The translations under genes and the position numbers were made by a program. Below the pieces are notes generated by a model. It saw only the letters and a program-made list of their open reading frames with translations. It ran no database searches and was not told where the DNA came from. Positions 10,527 to 21,901 of a DNA stretch of 64,000 nucleotides are shown in pieces. The DNA is from Lepas anatifera (taxonomy: Eukaryota > Arthropoda > Thecostraca > Lepadidae): NCBI GenBank assembly GCA_034440635.1, contig JAOTON010000040.1:1-64000 (forward strand), given 5' to 3'. Numbering within the stretch: position 1 is the stretch's first letter; the number at the start of each line of letters is the position of its first letter.

Positions 10527-12712
10527 AAGGAGCTCGAGCATAAGCGGATCCAGGACATCAGCATGGGGGTAGGGGCTAAAGAGTTAGAGCATAGGCGGAT
10601 CCAGGACATCGGTACGAGGGTCGGGCTAGGGAGTTAGAGCATAGGCGGATCCAGGACATCGGTACGAGGGTCGGGCTAGGGAGTTAGAGCATAGGCGGAT
10701 CCAGGACATTAGTACGGGGATGGGGCTAAGCAGCTGAGCATTAGCGGAAACAGGACATCAGTACGGGTTGAGACTCGGGAGTTCCAGCATAGGCGGATCC
10801 AGGACATCAGTAGGGGGGTAGGGGCTACGGAGTTCGAGCATAGGCGGATCCAGGATATTAGTACGGGGATGGGGCTAAAGAGCTCGAGCAGAGGCGGATC
10901 TAGGACATCAGTACGGCGGTGGGGCTAAGAAGCTCGAGCATAAGCGGATTCAGCTGATCAGTACGGGGGTGGGGCTCGGGAGCTCGAGCATAGTCGGATC
11001 CAGGACATCAGAAGGGGTGGGGGCTAAATAGTTCGAGCATAGGCGGATCCAGGGCAGTACAGAGGTGGGGCTACGAAATTCGAGCACAGGCGGATCCAGG
11101 ACATCAGTAAGGGGGTGGGGTAAGGAGCTCGAGCATAGGCGGATCCAGGACATCAGTGGGGGGGGTAGGGGCTAAGGAGTTCGAGCATATGCGGATCCAG
11201 GACATCAGTACGGAGGTGGGGCTAAGAAGTTCGAGCATAGGCGGATCCAGGACATCAGTACGGGGGTGGGGCTAAGGAGCTCCAGCAAAGGCGGATCCAG
11301 GCCTCAGTACGGGGGTGGGGCTAAGGAGCTCGAGCATAGGCGGATCCAGGACATCAGTACGGTGGTGGGGCTAAGGAGCTCGAGCATAGGCGGATCCAGG
11401 ACATCAGTGCAGGGGTGTAGGCTCCGGAGCCTGAGCATAGGCGGATCCAGGACATCAGGACGGGGTCGGGGCTAAGGAGATCGAGCATAGGCGGATCCAG
11501 GACATCTGTACGGGGGTAGGGCTAAAGAGCTGGAGTATAGGCGGATCCAGGACATCAGTATGGGTGTGGGGCTAAGGAGCTCGAGCAGAGGCGGATCCAG
11601 GGCATCAGTACGCGGGTGGGGCTAAGGGGTTCGAGTATAGGCGGATAAAGGACATCAGTACAGAGGTGGGGCTAAGGAGCTCAAGCATAAGCGGATCCAG
11701 GACATCAGCAGAGGGGTAGGGGCTAAAGAGTTCGGGCATAGGCGGATCCAGGACATCAGTACGGGGGTAGGGCTAAGGAGCTCGAGCATAAGCGGAGCCA
11801 GGATATCAGTACAGGGGTTAGAGGCTAAGGGTTTTGAGCATAGGCGGATCCAGCATATCGGTACGGGGATGGGGCTAGGGAGATCCAGCATAGGCGGATC
11901 CAGGACATCTGTACGGAGATGGGGCTAAGGAGCTCAAGCATAGGCGGATCCAGGACATCAGTATGGGTGTCGGGCTAAGGAGCTCGAGCAGAGGCGGATC
12001 CAGGACATCAGTACGGGGCCGGGGCTAAGGGGCTCGAGCATAGGCGGATCAAAGACATCAGTACGGGGGTGGGGCTAAGGAGCCCGAGCATAAGCGGATC
12101 CAGGACATCAAGAGGCTAAAGAGTTAAAACAGGTAGGGGCTAAAGAGTTAAAACATAAGCGGATCCAGGACATCAGTACGGGAGTGGGGCTAAGGAGCTC
12201 GAGCAGAGAGCGGATTCAGGACATCAATACGTGGGTGGGGCTCGGGAGCTCGAGCATAGGCGGATCCAGGACAATAGTAGGGTGGTAGGGGCTAAAGTGT
12301 TCGAGCATAGGCGAATCCAGGGCAGTACGGAGGTGGGGCTACGGAGTTCGAGCATAGGCGGATCCAGGACATCAGTTCGGGGGTGGGGCTAAGGAGCTCG
12401 AGCATAGGCGGATCCAGGACATCAGTGCAGGGGTAGGGGCTCCAGAGGTCGAGTAAAGGCAGATCCAGGACATCAGTACGGGGGTGGGGCTAAGGAGATC
12501 GAGCATAGGTGGATCCAGGACATCAGTACGGGGGGTGGGGCTAAGGAGCTCGAGCATAGGCGGATCCAGGACATCAGTGCAGGGGTGTGGCTCCGGAGCT
12601 TGAGTAAAGGCGGATCCAGGACATATGTACAGGGGGTGGGGTAATGAGCTCGAGCATAGGCGGATCCAGGACATCATTTCGGTGGTGGGGCTGAGGTCTC
12701 GAGCTGGGGCAT
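10527..12712 (+). repeat. 50-bp satellite array 3
   Basis: About 44 monomers with the same variant order as parts of array 2, including the aberrant TTAAAACAGG-containing monomers near 12,115-12,160. It ends with the conserved closing variant before block A. Confidence 0.93.
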
Positions 12713-13075
12713 AACTCGGTAACAAATAGGCTGAATTGGGTGAAAATCTGCAGGCATAGGTGAAATACTGTCGGAAAACCCATCATATTTTATGTTATAT
12801 CTCCTTTCTTCTCGTCATGCCCAGTCTTTGCTTAACAAAACAAACATTATGCGTGTGTTTATTTACTTGATGACATGAACAGAGGGCAAGGGTGGTGCAG
12901 TATGCAGAGACATGCTAATTTAGGAAAACATGGGCCTAGACAGGGGATTGAATGGAGCCATAATGAGAACACAAAACCTAAAACTCCAACATTGCGTTGT
13001 AATAAGTATCAAACTGCTGAAAAAACTCGCCTGTCAATCGAAATGTTTGGCTAACGTACATTGTCACCGGCTTCT
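12713..13075 (+). repeat. Block A copy 3 with left arm L-I
   Basis: Block A after array 3. The left arm GTCACCGGCTTCT is at 13063-13075. It is followed by a type II right arm, so the two arms at this junction do not match. Confidence 0.85.
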
Positions 13076-13238
13076 CCTGCGCCAGAGCGGCACCTGCCGA
13101 GGCCGCAGGCCGAGGTTGTTGTCAGAGCCGCATGACGAAATCCATGGAGCGAAGCGCATTGAGATTTCTCAAGCGGCTCTATTCTGGCCGCTCAGACGGG
13201 TCTCGTCGTGGTCTGTTGTTGTTGTTGTTGTTGTTGTT
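13076..13238 (+). repeat. Junction 4: type I linker, type II right arm (Z head)
   Basis: The right arm here is AGAGCCGCATGAC (13124-13136), and its alternative partner is GCGGCTCT (13173-13180), with a nested GAAATC/GATTTC stem between them. This arm does not pair with the type I arm just upstream. It is the exact reverse complement of the type II arm at the far end of module Z (14496-14508). A (TTG)n tract precedes Z. Confidence 0.75.
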
Positions 13239-14508
13239 GGCGTCTGTCAGTCCTGAGAATTGATGTCAGAGCTCTGGAATTTTGTAGGGTGATAGCCCTT
13301 CTGCTCCAGACACCCAAACTGAAGCTTCGAGTCGAAATCCAAAATAGTTTTTGAGAAATTTTGGCTCAAACTTTTTCTGTGTTATATTTTTCTAATATTT
13401 TCTTCTTAAGCTACGAACTTGAATTTTATGTCCTTTTCAAAAGACAACAAGGGCCAGCTAAGGGGAAAAATTTAGCTGATCCGACAATATTTAATGCGTG
13501 AAAACGCGTATTTCTCAGGTCAGCAAAAAACCTGCTAAAAGTTGATGGCCCACTTGTGCGCTCGAAATGTCAGAAGGCACGCCTCAGTTACCTGAAAGGC
13601 AGTTACCTAGGGGTAGCTAGGCCAATTTTGTTGTGCTTAGGCATAGTTTTGAGTGCAAAACGTAAAATTTTGACCTACTTTTTACAGTTCTTCCGGAAGA
13701 CTGAATTTTGGTTCATTTCACTTCAACGGTAATACCTCACAATCGAATTGACCGATTTGAGTTTTCATTTTAAATAATGAAAGAGCATTGCTTCCACCTG
13801 ATAATATTTGAAGATGGAAATTGTGAATGTAAAATTCTTTGTTTTCAAGGCATAAATAGAAATTGAGTAAAAACTTTTATTTGCATCTTCCTGGTTCCAA
13901 GCTCATGTCACTCACAAACTGAGAACTGACATGGCTGAATAGGAAAGTTACTTGCCGTCATTTCGCTCACTTATACTACCCACCTATCTCTAAAGGCTTT
14001 CGAGTAATTAGTCAAAATGTATTACAAGATGCTAAATTTCTCGGACCACCTTTGCTTCTCACCATGGTTTCAAGTCTTTAAAATGGATGGAAGTGAACGA
14101 AATTTGGCATGAAGCTAGCTTAGGATCCTAGCTCGATGATACAAGTAATTTCAGCCCAAAAGAATGCTTGGTTCGTCTTCTAGAAGCACCTTTATATCGT
14201 GCCTTTTCGGGACAAGCACAGCACCCGGCGCCAGCGGCCCGGCATATTCGGCGGAGTCGTACCAGCCAGTGACCTCCTGACGGGTCACAGGTGTTCAGCT
14301 AGTGGGAGGGTGCGCAGCGTGGCACGGTGGTCTAGTGGTTAGAGGCCCTGTTTGTTGATCAGGTAGGTCCGGTTCGAATCCAAGGGTGACCACGTACTCT
14401 TTATTGGTTACTTTAAAGAAAAGAATGATAAAACTGACTTGCAGGCTTATGAAGAGATGCATTAAGAACGAAATATGGTTTACTTTCAGCACATTGTCAT
14501 GCGGCTCT
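13239..14508 (+). repeat. Module Z copy 1, ending in left arm L-II
   Basis: About 1.27 kb. It starts GGCGTCTGTCAGTCCTGAG and is recognisably related to X across the segment with GCCGTCATTTCGCTCAC. It ends in GTCATGCGGCTCT (14496-14508). With its head at 13121 it forms a 1.39-kb unit bounded by 13-bp inverted repeats. A tRNA-like sequence sits near its 3' end. The second copy is at 40482. Confidence 0.75.
14321..14392 (+). tRNA. tRNA-like sequence in module Z (probable pseudo-tRNA or pol III promoter)
   Basis: An A-box-like TGGTCTAGTGGTTAGAG and a B-box GGTTCGAATCC stand at tRNA spacing. The anticodon-arm position folds as CCTG/CAGG around a 7-base loop whose triplet would be GTT. The acceptor stem pairs poorly and the T stem has mismatches, so a functional tRNA is unlikely. 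A tRNA-derived promoter relic is more likely. Confidence 0.45.
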
Positions 14509-14567
14509 CCTGCGCCGGTGGGGCGTTAGCCCAGGTCGCAGACCGGAGTTGTTGTTGTTGTTGTTGT
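14509..14567 (+). repeat. Junction 5: type II hairpin linker
   Basis: The linker after the type II arm keeps the CTGCG/CGCAG stem, but the inner stem is GGGC-GTTA-GCCC instead of CGGCA-CC-TGCCG. The fold is the same with different bases. (TTG)n follows with no right arm, then module X. Confidence 0.7.
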
Positions 14568-15390
14568 CTGTTCTGAGCGCTGGTATTAGAGACCTAAAAC
14601 TTTTGTGGATAGAAGGCACTTCCAAATGAATAAGCACCACGGTTGTCAATTTTCAAAATTTTCAAAATTTTGCCCAGAATTTTGCATTATGTGATTTTTA
14701 ACTTTTATTTTTCTATTTTTTGCTAATTCATCTACAGTCTTCAAACTTGCACCCTTTTACATCAGGGAAATTTGTAGATCACACAAAAAGTTTGAAAGAA
14801 AAAGTTATAAATTTAAGGCTCCAAATTAGCTTTTAAATATTGCACTCTAAATTTGGCATAAAACTCATAGTCTAAACTACAGGCTCGAAATATCTGAAGC
14901 TACAGCAGTTCAGGTTCTGAGTCAAATACCAATTTAAAGGCCGGTTTGTGCAGTACTGCACAAACACAGAAACAAAACAAAAACGAAAATTTAAGGGTCC
15001 TTTTTGGCCCATTCTGCGAAGGTCTGCATTTCCCAAAATATCAGTCAAACCCTTATATCTTCCGATCTGATTAAGAAAAATTAGTTCCCATTTCAGATAA
15101 TAAAAGAGAATAGCCTCCTTTATTATATATCTAGAGATAAAAACTTTCAGACTGAAACTTTTTATTTTAGAGGCAAAAATAAAATATAAGTTTTTAAAAT
15201 TTTTATTCTGAGCCCCCTGGTTTCCAGACCATGATAGCTACGGTATTGAACTTAACACGGCTGGATAGAAAACTTCGTTGCCGTCATTTTTCTCACTCAT
15301 ACCCCCACTTATCTCTTACGGCTTCCGCGCTATCAGCCGTAAAATACATTTCGAAGTGGTAATTTTATCGGTTCATTTTTGCTTCACACC
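14568..15390 (+). repeat. Module X copy 4
   Basis: X module with the 22-bp palindrome intact at 14944-14965. The 65-codon frame is broken by a one-base deletion in the C-run. This copy leads into tail T2. Confidence 0.8.
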
Positions 15391-16191
15391 AGGATTTCGA
15401 ATGGTTAATATAGATGGAAGTGGATGAAATTCGGCAAAAAGCTAGTTCAGAGACATATCTTGCCATCGCAACAGGTTGCATATCATAGCAACAACAGTGT
15501 ACCTTTAATTAAATGTAATACACAATGCTAGTAAGTTTACCGCTCGAAACCTCACCCCGCCGTTCGGCCGTAGCGTGGCTGCGGGCGGCGCACTGGCAGC
15601 TGCTATGCGAGACAGATACCATAGCTATCTACGCATGCTATAGACCAGCGCGAATGCCCGGTGGTGGCAGGGTAGTCTGTCTCGTTTCGGCTCCTCTACT
15701 CGTGCGGCGGGCGCGTTGTCTATTAGATATTCATATCAGTCGGACGGCCGGGTGGCGGCCGTGCGGTAGGGTCCCGCTCGCTGCGGCGACTTGCGACAAA
15801 TAAAAAACAAAATGGTGGTCAGGAACTGGTTTGCTTGTTTGGTTTGTTGTGTTTTGTTTCTTTATGTGTGTCCAAATCTTACTGTGTATGTGTGTGATAG
15901 GTCCGGTAAAAGTGATGTGTTTTATGAGAGAGATCAGAGAGGCCCCACCACTTAAGCCTTCGGGCTTTTGCGTCAATCTATTTGTTGTACCTGTCATATT
16001 GTTTCCGTCCAATAAAAGTTTATCATCTGTCTATCTATCTACCCACTAGTTAATGCATCCTCTAACCATAGGTAGCACTGGCCAAAGGATCCACCGTTGC
16101 ACACCATTTCTTTCCCAGCCGAATAAACCTCTTTGTGGTGATACCATGACACGTGACTCCTTGCACTCCCTGCTTAAATAAACTTAATAAG
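15391..16191 (+). repeat. Tail T2 copy 1
   Basis: Alternative tail. It has a GC-rich stretch (15540-15790), then a TG-rich stretch, a perfect AAGCC-TTCG-GGCTT hairpin (15954-15967), AATAAAA near 16010 and a (TCTA)n tract. The hairpin, AATAAA and short tandem tail suggest a retroposon 3' end. A 72-codon open frame (15831-16049) recurs in the other copies, but no protein family was recognised. Confidence 0.6.
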
Positions 16192-18042
16192 CAGTGGCGG
16201 ATCCAGGCCATTAGTATGGGGGGTGGGGCTAAGGAGCTCGAGCATAGGCGGATCCAAGACATCAGACCCGGGGTGGGCCTAGTGAGCTCGAGCATAGGCG
16301 GATCCAGGACATCAGTACGGGGTGGGGCTAAGGAGCTCGAGCATAGGCGGATCCAGGATATCAGGAGCGGGTTGGAACTCGGGACCTCGAGCATAAGCGG
16401 ATCCAGGACATCAAAACGGGGGTGGGGCTAAGGAGCTCAAGCATAGGCGGATCCAGGACATCAGTAGGGGTGGGGCTAAGGAGCTCCAGCATAGGCGGAT
16501 CCAGGACATCAGTTCGGGGGTGGGGTTAAGGAGCTCGAGCATAGGCGGACCCAGGACATCAGTACGAGGGTGGGCTAAGGAGATCGAGCATAGGCGAATC
16601 CAGGACATCAGCACGGAGGTGGGGCTAAGGAGCTCGAGCATAGGCGGATCCAGGACACCAGTACAGGGGTGGGGCTAAGGAGTTCGAGCATAGGCGGAAC
16701 CAGTACATCAGTACGGGGATGGGCCTAAGGAGCTCGATGATAGGCGGATCCAGGACATCAGTTTGGGGGTGGGGATAAGGAGCTCGAGCAAAGGCAGATC
16801 CAGGACATCAGTACGGGGGTGGTGTTAAGGAGCTCGAGCATAAGTGGATTCAGCTCATCAGTACGGGGGTGGGGCTCGGGAGCTCGAGCATAGGCGGATC
16901 CAGGACATCAGTAGGGGGTGGGGGCTAAGGAGTTCAAGCATAGGCAGATCCAGGACAGTACAGAGGTGGGGCTACGGAGTTCGAGCGTAGGCGGATCCAG
17001 GACATCAGTAAGGGGGTGGGGTAAGGAGCTCGACCATAGGCGGATCCAGGACATCAGTAGGGGGTAGGGGCTAAGGAGTTCAGGTATAGGCGGATCCAGG
17101 ACATCAGTACGGAGGTGGGGCAAAGAAGTTCGAGCATAGGCGGATCCAGGACATCAGAACGGGGTTGGGGCTAAGGAGCTCGAGCATAGGCGGATCCAGG
17201 ACATCAGTGCGAGGGTGGGGCTCCGGAGCTCGAGTAAAGGCGGATCCAGGACATCAATACGGGGGTACGGCTAAGGGGCTGGAGCATAGGCGGATCCAGG
17301 ACATAAGTATGGGTTTGGGGCTAAGGAGCTCGAGCAGAGGCGGATCCAGGACATCAGTACGGGGGTGGGGCTAAGGGGCTCGAGTATAGGCGGATCAAGG
17401 ACATCAGTAAGGGGGTGGGGCTAAGGAGCTCGGGCATAAGCGGATCCAGGACATCAGCACGGGGGTGAGGCTAAGGAGCTGGAGCATAGGCGGATCCAGG
17501 ACATAAGTACGGGGGTGGGGCTAAGGAGATCGAGCATAGGCGGATCCAGGACATCTCTACGGGGGTGGGGCTAAGAAGCTGGAGCATAGGCGGATCCAGG
17601 ACATAAGTATGGGTGTGGGGCTAAGGAGCTCGAACAGAGGCGGATCCAGGTCATCAGTACGGGGCTGGGGCTAAGGGGCTCGAGTATAGGCGGATCCAGG
17701 ACATCAGTACGGGGGTGGGGCTAAGGGGCTCGAGTATAGGCGGATCAAGGACATCAGTACGGGGGTGGGGCTAAGGAGCTCGAGCATAAGCGGATCCAGG
17801 ACATCAGCACGGGGGTAGGGGCTAATGAGTTCGAGCATAGGCGGATCCAGGATATCAGTACGAGGGTGGGGCTAAGGAGCTCGAACAGAGGCGGATCCAG
17901 GACATCAGTACGGGGGTGGGGCTAAGCAGCTCGAGCATAGGCGGATCCAGGACATCAGTAAGACGTGGGGTAAGGAGCTTGAGCGTAGGCAGATCCAGGA
18001 CATCAGTACGGTTGTGGGGCTGAGGTCTCGAGCTGGGGCATA
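16192..18042 (+). repeat. 50-bp satellite array 4
   Basis: About 37 monomers. The array opens with CAGTGGCGGATCCAGG, a canonical hAT-type 5' terminus, before settling into the CATAGGCGGATCCAGG monomer. It ends with the conserved closing variant. Confidence 0.94.
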
Positions 18043-18400
18043 ACTCGGTAACAATTAGGCTGAATTGGGTGAAAATCTGCAGGTATAGGTGAAATACCGT
18101 CGGAAAACCCATCATATTTTATATTGTATCTCTTTTCTTCTGGTCATGCCCAGTCTTTGCTTAACAAAACAAACATTAAACGTGTGTTTATATATGTGAA
18201 GACATGAACAGAGGGCAAGCGTGGAGCAGTATGCAGAGATATGCTAATTTAGGAAAACATGGGCCTTGACAGGAATTGAATGGGGCCATAATGAGAAAAC
18301 AAAACCTAAAACTCCAACATTGCGTTATGAGTTTCAAACTGCTGGAAACACTTGCCTGTCAATCGACTTGTTTAACTAACGTACATTGTCACCGGCTTCT
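18043..18400 (+). repeat. Block A copy 4 with left arm L-I
   Basis: Block A after array 4, with small deletions. The left arm GTCACCGGCTTCT is at 18388-18400. Confidence 0.83.
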
Positions 18401-18540
18401 CCTGCGCCGGAGCGGCACCTGCCGAGGCCGCAGGCCGAGGTAGTAGTCAGAAGCCGGTGACGAACGAAGTGAGAAACGGCTTCTATACTGACAGTTTTTC
18501 GTTCTCTGTTGTCCGTAGTAGTAGTAGTAGTAGTTGTTGT
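18401..18540 (+). repeat. Junction 6: complete hairpin with Y-type head
   Basis: The linker is followed by right arm AGAAGCCGGTGAC (18449-18461), a perfect partner of the left arm. The head then reads TATACTGACAGTTTTTCGTT and a (GTA)n tract, a variant seen again at 27212. X heads read TATTCTGACAG with (GTC)n. Confidence 0.72.
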
Positions 18541-20035
18541 CTGTTCTGAGGACTGGTATCAGATACTTGAAACTTGCAGGGATGAAAGGCAGGAACCCAT
18601 AAAAAATCCTGACGGCTGCAGATTTTCGAATTTTGCAAAAACTTTTCAAAAATTTTGGATTATATTTTTATAAACTTTTATTTTTCTATTTTTCTACTTT
18701 TAGTCTACAGCTCTCAAACTTACACTCTTTTACACACAATCAATTACCAGTTGTTGCTAAAAGTTTGAAGCAAAAAATCCAAATTTGTACTTCCAAAATG
18801 ATTTTTTGAAACTTTTACCTCCATCTTGTAGTGAAATGCATTACCAAAGTTATCAGTTCGAAATATCTGAAGATATGATGCTAGGTGTTCCAAACTGGAT
18901 TTTTACAGACAGAATGGACTGTGCATTACTGCATAGACACTAAACTGAACCAAAAGCATAATTTTGAAGGTCAGTTTTGGCCCTTTTTCCAAAACATTGC
19001 AATTATGGCCTAAAACGTAAAAACCATATAACTTTCAAAATTCTGGACATTTTTGAACGCAGTTTTCTTTGTTGAGATGGGTATTGTCATTACAACAACA
19101 TATTCTAAATGCAAATTTCTGAGTTAATGGGAAATATTTTTTTGCAAAAAATACAATATTTTTTGTTTTTTTGGGAATTTAAGACTACATATTTCCAAAT
19201 TTTCTTTTCGAAATTGGTACCAAAAAAAGCCCGGCTCAAGTTCTACAGCCGTCTGCCTGACCATACCCGCGCGTCTCCCATAGGTTTTGAGCTATATGAT
19301 GATAAAGACTGAATTTGATGCGGTTTTCATAGGTTGTAATAGATTCATCACGTGATAAAGTGCCTTTATACTCAACTGAGATATATGGCTCTCTCTAAAC
19401 TTTTAGTATGGGAAATTATGAGCTCTGCCGTTTTTGTTTCATGAAGCTCCGACGACTAGTTCGCCAGTGAGGGGCAAAACACTTCGGTCCCGTTTTTCCC
19501 GCAGCAGTAGTGACGTCATTCTGCCCTTCTTGCATGGACCTTCTGTTCTGCGGCAGTAGGCTGCAGCCGGTAAATGCGTGCAAGAAAGGCATAACATTTT
19601 TATCCGAGTGCATACAGCGGGTGGCTAGCCGGTCGGGGCGGTCGGGAACCTGACTAGAGGGCAGAGGGTGCCGAGGCGTGTTTAGAGATCCGAGGAAGTG
19701 AGCAGTGATGCCCTCAGGTATCTAGGGAACGGTAGCAGGGTCCAGAGGCGTGCTGGGATAGCTCATGGGAAACATTTCGGACGGGGGGAGCAGTGAGGAT
19801 GGGGGCTGGTACGGGACTGGAGCTTTCCCCGCCATTGCCTCGGAACAGTTTCTGTGTTTGTATTAACCATAGATATTCTGACATTGGGGGGGAGTTCAGC
19901 CCCTAGCTCCGCCCATTGTATCTACCAACATTTGAATAGCCACCATGTATGTATATAAGCATATGAAAGATTGAAGATTTCGTTGCACTCCGTACCAAAT
20001 TCCCGAACAATATCAATGAGAGGCAATCGACCATG
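18541..20035 (+). repeat. Module Y copy 1
   Basis: About 1.5 kb. It starts CTGTTCTGAGGACTGG, related to the X start. Its middle is AT-rich with a degenerate version of the X palindrome (TGTGCATTACTGCATAGACA). The 3' part (about 19,620-19,950) is GC-rich and shares an end (CTCTGACATT ... TGTATC(C/T)ACCA) with a relic at 53,890-54,003, suggesting a swallowed hAT-like fragment. No gene was recognised. Confidence 0.75.
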
Positions 20036-20649
20036 CAGATTTCGAATGTGGTATTCAGGTCAACAAAAGGTCACTGCGCATGCGCACTGGAACTAATGGT
20101 AACAGAGGCTATCTCGGCAACCTACGGGTCGATTTTCTTGAAATTTTGTGAACAGAAGAATATTACGAAATGTAAGTAAAAAATGTCATTGAAGCTGCAC
20201 TACTCTGCGCATGCGCAGCAGAAATTATGAAAATAAACCTGAAAGGAGACGATATTTCAGAGGAGGACCTCAACAGAGGGAAAGCCAACGTGCTTAAAGT
20301 TAGCATGAATGTTTTGTCACCCTTGGTAACAACAAAGGTCAGTGCGCATGCGCATTAGAACTTATGGTCATGGAGGCTATCTCGGGAGCCAATAGACCGA
20401 TTTCGCTCAAATTTTTGCGAGTAAAAGCAGAATAGCATCTGCTAATCCTTATTGATGGCATTATGACGCTGCACTATTATGCGAACGTGCATTAGTAATT
20501 CTAAGGAATAATAGGCTCTAAGGGATCATTTAGACCAGAAGACAAACAAACGGCATATTAACATGCTTCAGTCAACTATAACGGTATCTTTGCTCTCATT
20601 CACTGCAGACGTTACTGCGCATGCGGACTGGGAGTAGGGTAACCAAAGC
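20036..20649 (+). repeat. Blocks P1-P2, duplicated, with NRF-1-like palindromes
   Basis: Two diverged direct repeats of roughly 290 bp: P1 from GGTCAACAAAAGGTCACTGC and P2 from GGTAACAACAAAGGTCAGTG. They carry perfect TGCGCATGCGCA at 20075-20086, 20206-20217 and 20343-20354, plus a near match near 20,615. This 12-mer is the ideal NRF-1 palindrome. The arrangement is promoter-like but no transcript is evident. Confidence 0.7.
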
Positions 20650-21013
20650 TAACTCGTTAACAAATTGGCTGAATTGGGTGAAAATCTGCAGGTATAGGTG
20701 AAATACGGTCGGCAAACTCATCATATTTTATAATGTATCTCCTTTCTTCTGGTCATGCCCAGTCTTTACTTAACAAAACAACCATTATACGTGTGTTTAT
20801 CTATGTGATGACATGAACAGAAGACAAACGTGGCGCAGTGTGCAGAGACATTTTAGTTTAGGAAAACATGGACTTACACATGGGACTGAATGTAGTCAGA
20901 ATGAGAACACAAAACCTAAAACTCCAACATTGCGTTGTTATAAGTATCAAACTGCTGAAAACATTCGCCTGTCAATCGAAATGTTTGGCTAACGTACATT
21001 GTCACCGGCTTCT
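20650..21013 (+). repeat. Block A copy 5 with left arm L-I
   Basis: Block A following P2, the same context as at 1-689. The left arm is at 21001-21013. Confidence 0.85.
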
Positions 21014-21079
21014 CCTGCGCCGGAGCGGCACCTGCCGAGGCCGCAGGCCGAGGTCTGTTGTTGTTGTTGTTGTTGTTGT
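21014..21079 (+). repeat. Junction 7: linker and (TTG)n, no right arm
   Basis: The linker hairpin is intact and is followed directly by about eight TTG units and module X. Confidence 0.7.
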
Positions 21080-21901
21080 CTGTTCTGAGCGCTGGTATCA
21101 GAGACCTAAAACTTTTGTGGATAGAAGGCACTTCCAAATGAATAGGCACCACGGTTGTCAATTTTCAAAATTTTCAAAATTTTGCCCAGAATTTTGCTTT
21201 ATGTGATTTTTAACTTTTATTTTTCTATTTTTGCTAATTCATCTAAACTCTTCAAACTTGCACCCTTTTACATGAGGGAAATTTGTAGTTCACACAAAAA
21301 GTTGGAAAGAAAAAGCTTTAAATTTAGTGCTCCAAATTAGCTTTTAAACTTTGCACCCTAAATTTGGCATAAAACTCGTGGTCTAAACTACAGGCTCGAA
21401 ATATCTGAAGCTACAGCAGTTCAGGTTCTGAGTCAAATATCAACTTAAAGGCCGGTTTGTGCAGTACTGCACAAACACAGAAACAAAACAAAAACGGAAA
21501 TTTAAGGGTCCTTTTTGGCCCATTCCGTGAAGGTCTGCATTTCCCAAAATATCATTCAAACCCTTATATATTCCGATCTAATTGATAAAAATTAGTTCCC
21601 ATTTCAGATAATAAAAGAGAATAGCCTCCTTTATTATATATTTAGAGATAAAAACTTTCAGACTGAAACTTTTTATTTTATAGGCAAAAATAAAATATAA
21701 GTTTTTAAATTTTTATTCTCAGCCCCCTGGTTTCCAGACTATGATAGCTACGGTATTGAACTTAACACGGCTGGATAGAAAACTTCGTTGCCGTCATTTT
21801 TCTCACTCATACCCCCCACTTATCTCTTACGGCTTCCGCGCTATAAGCCGTAAAGGACATTTCAAAGTGGTAATTTTATCAGTTCATTTTTGCTTCACAC
21901 C
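21080..21901 (+). repeat. Module X copy 5
   Basis: X module. The 22-bp palindrome is at 21455-21476 and the 65-codon frame is open at 21741-21938. Confidence 0.8.

Noticed and set aside
15831..16049. 72-codon hydrophobic frame conserved in the T2 copies
   Set aside because: Conservation equals that of the surrounding repeat, the third copy is shortened, and no domain is recognisable.
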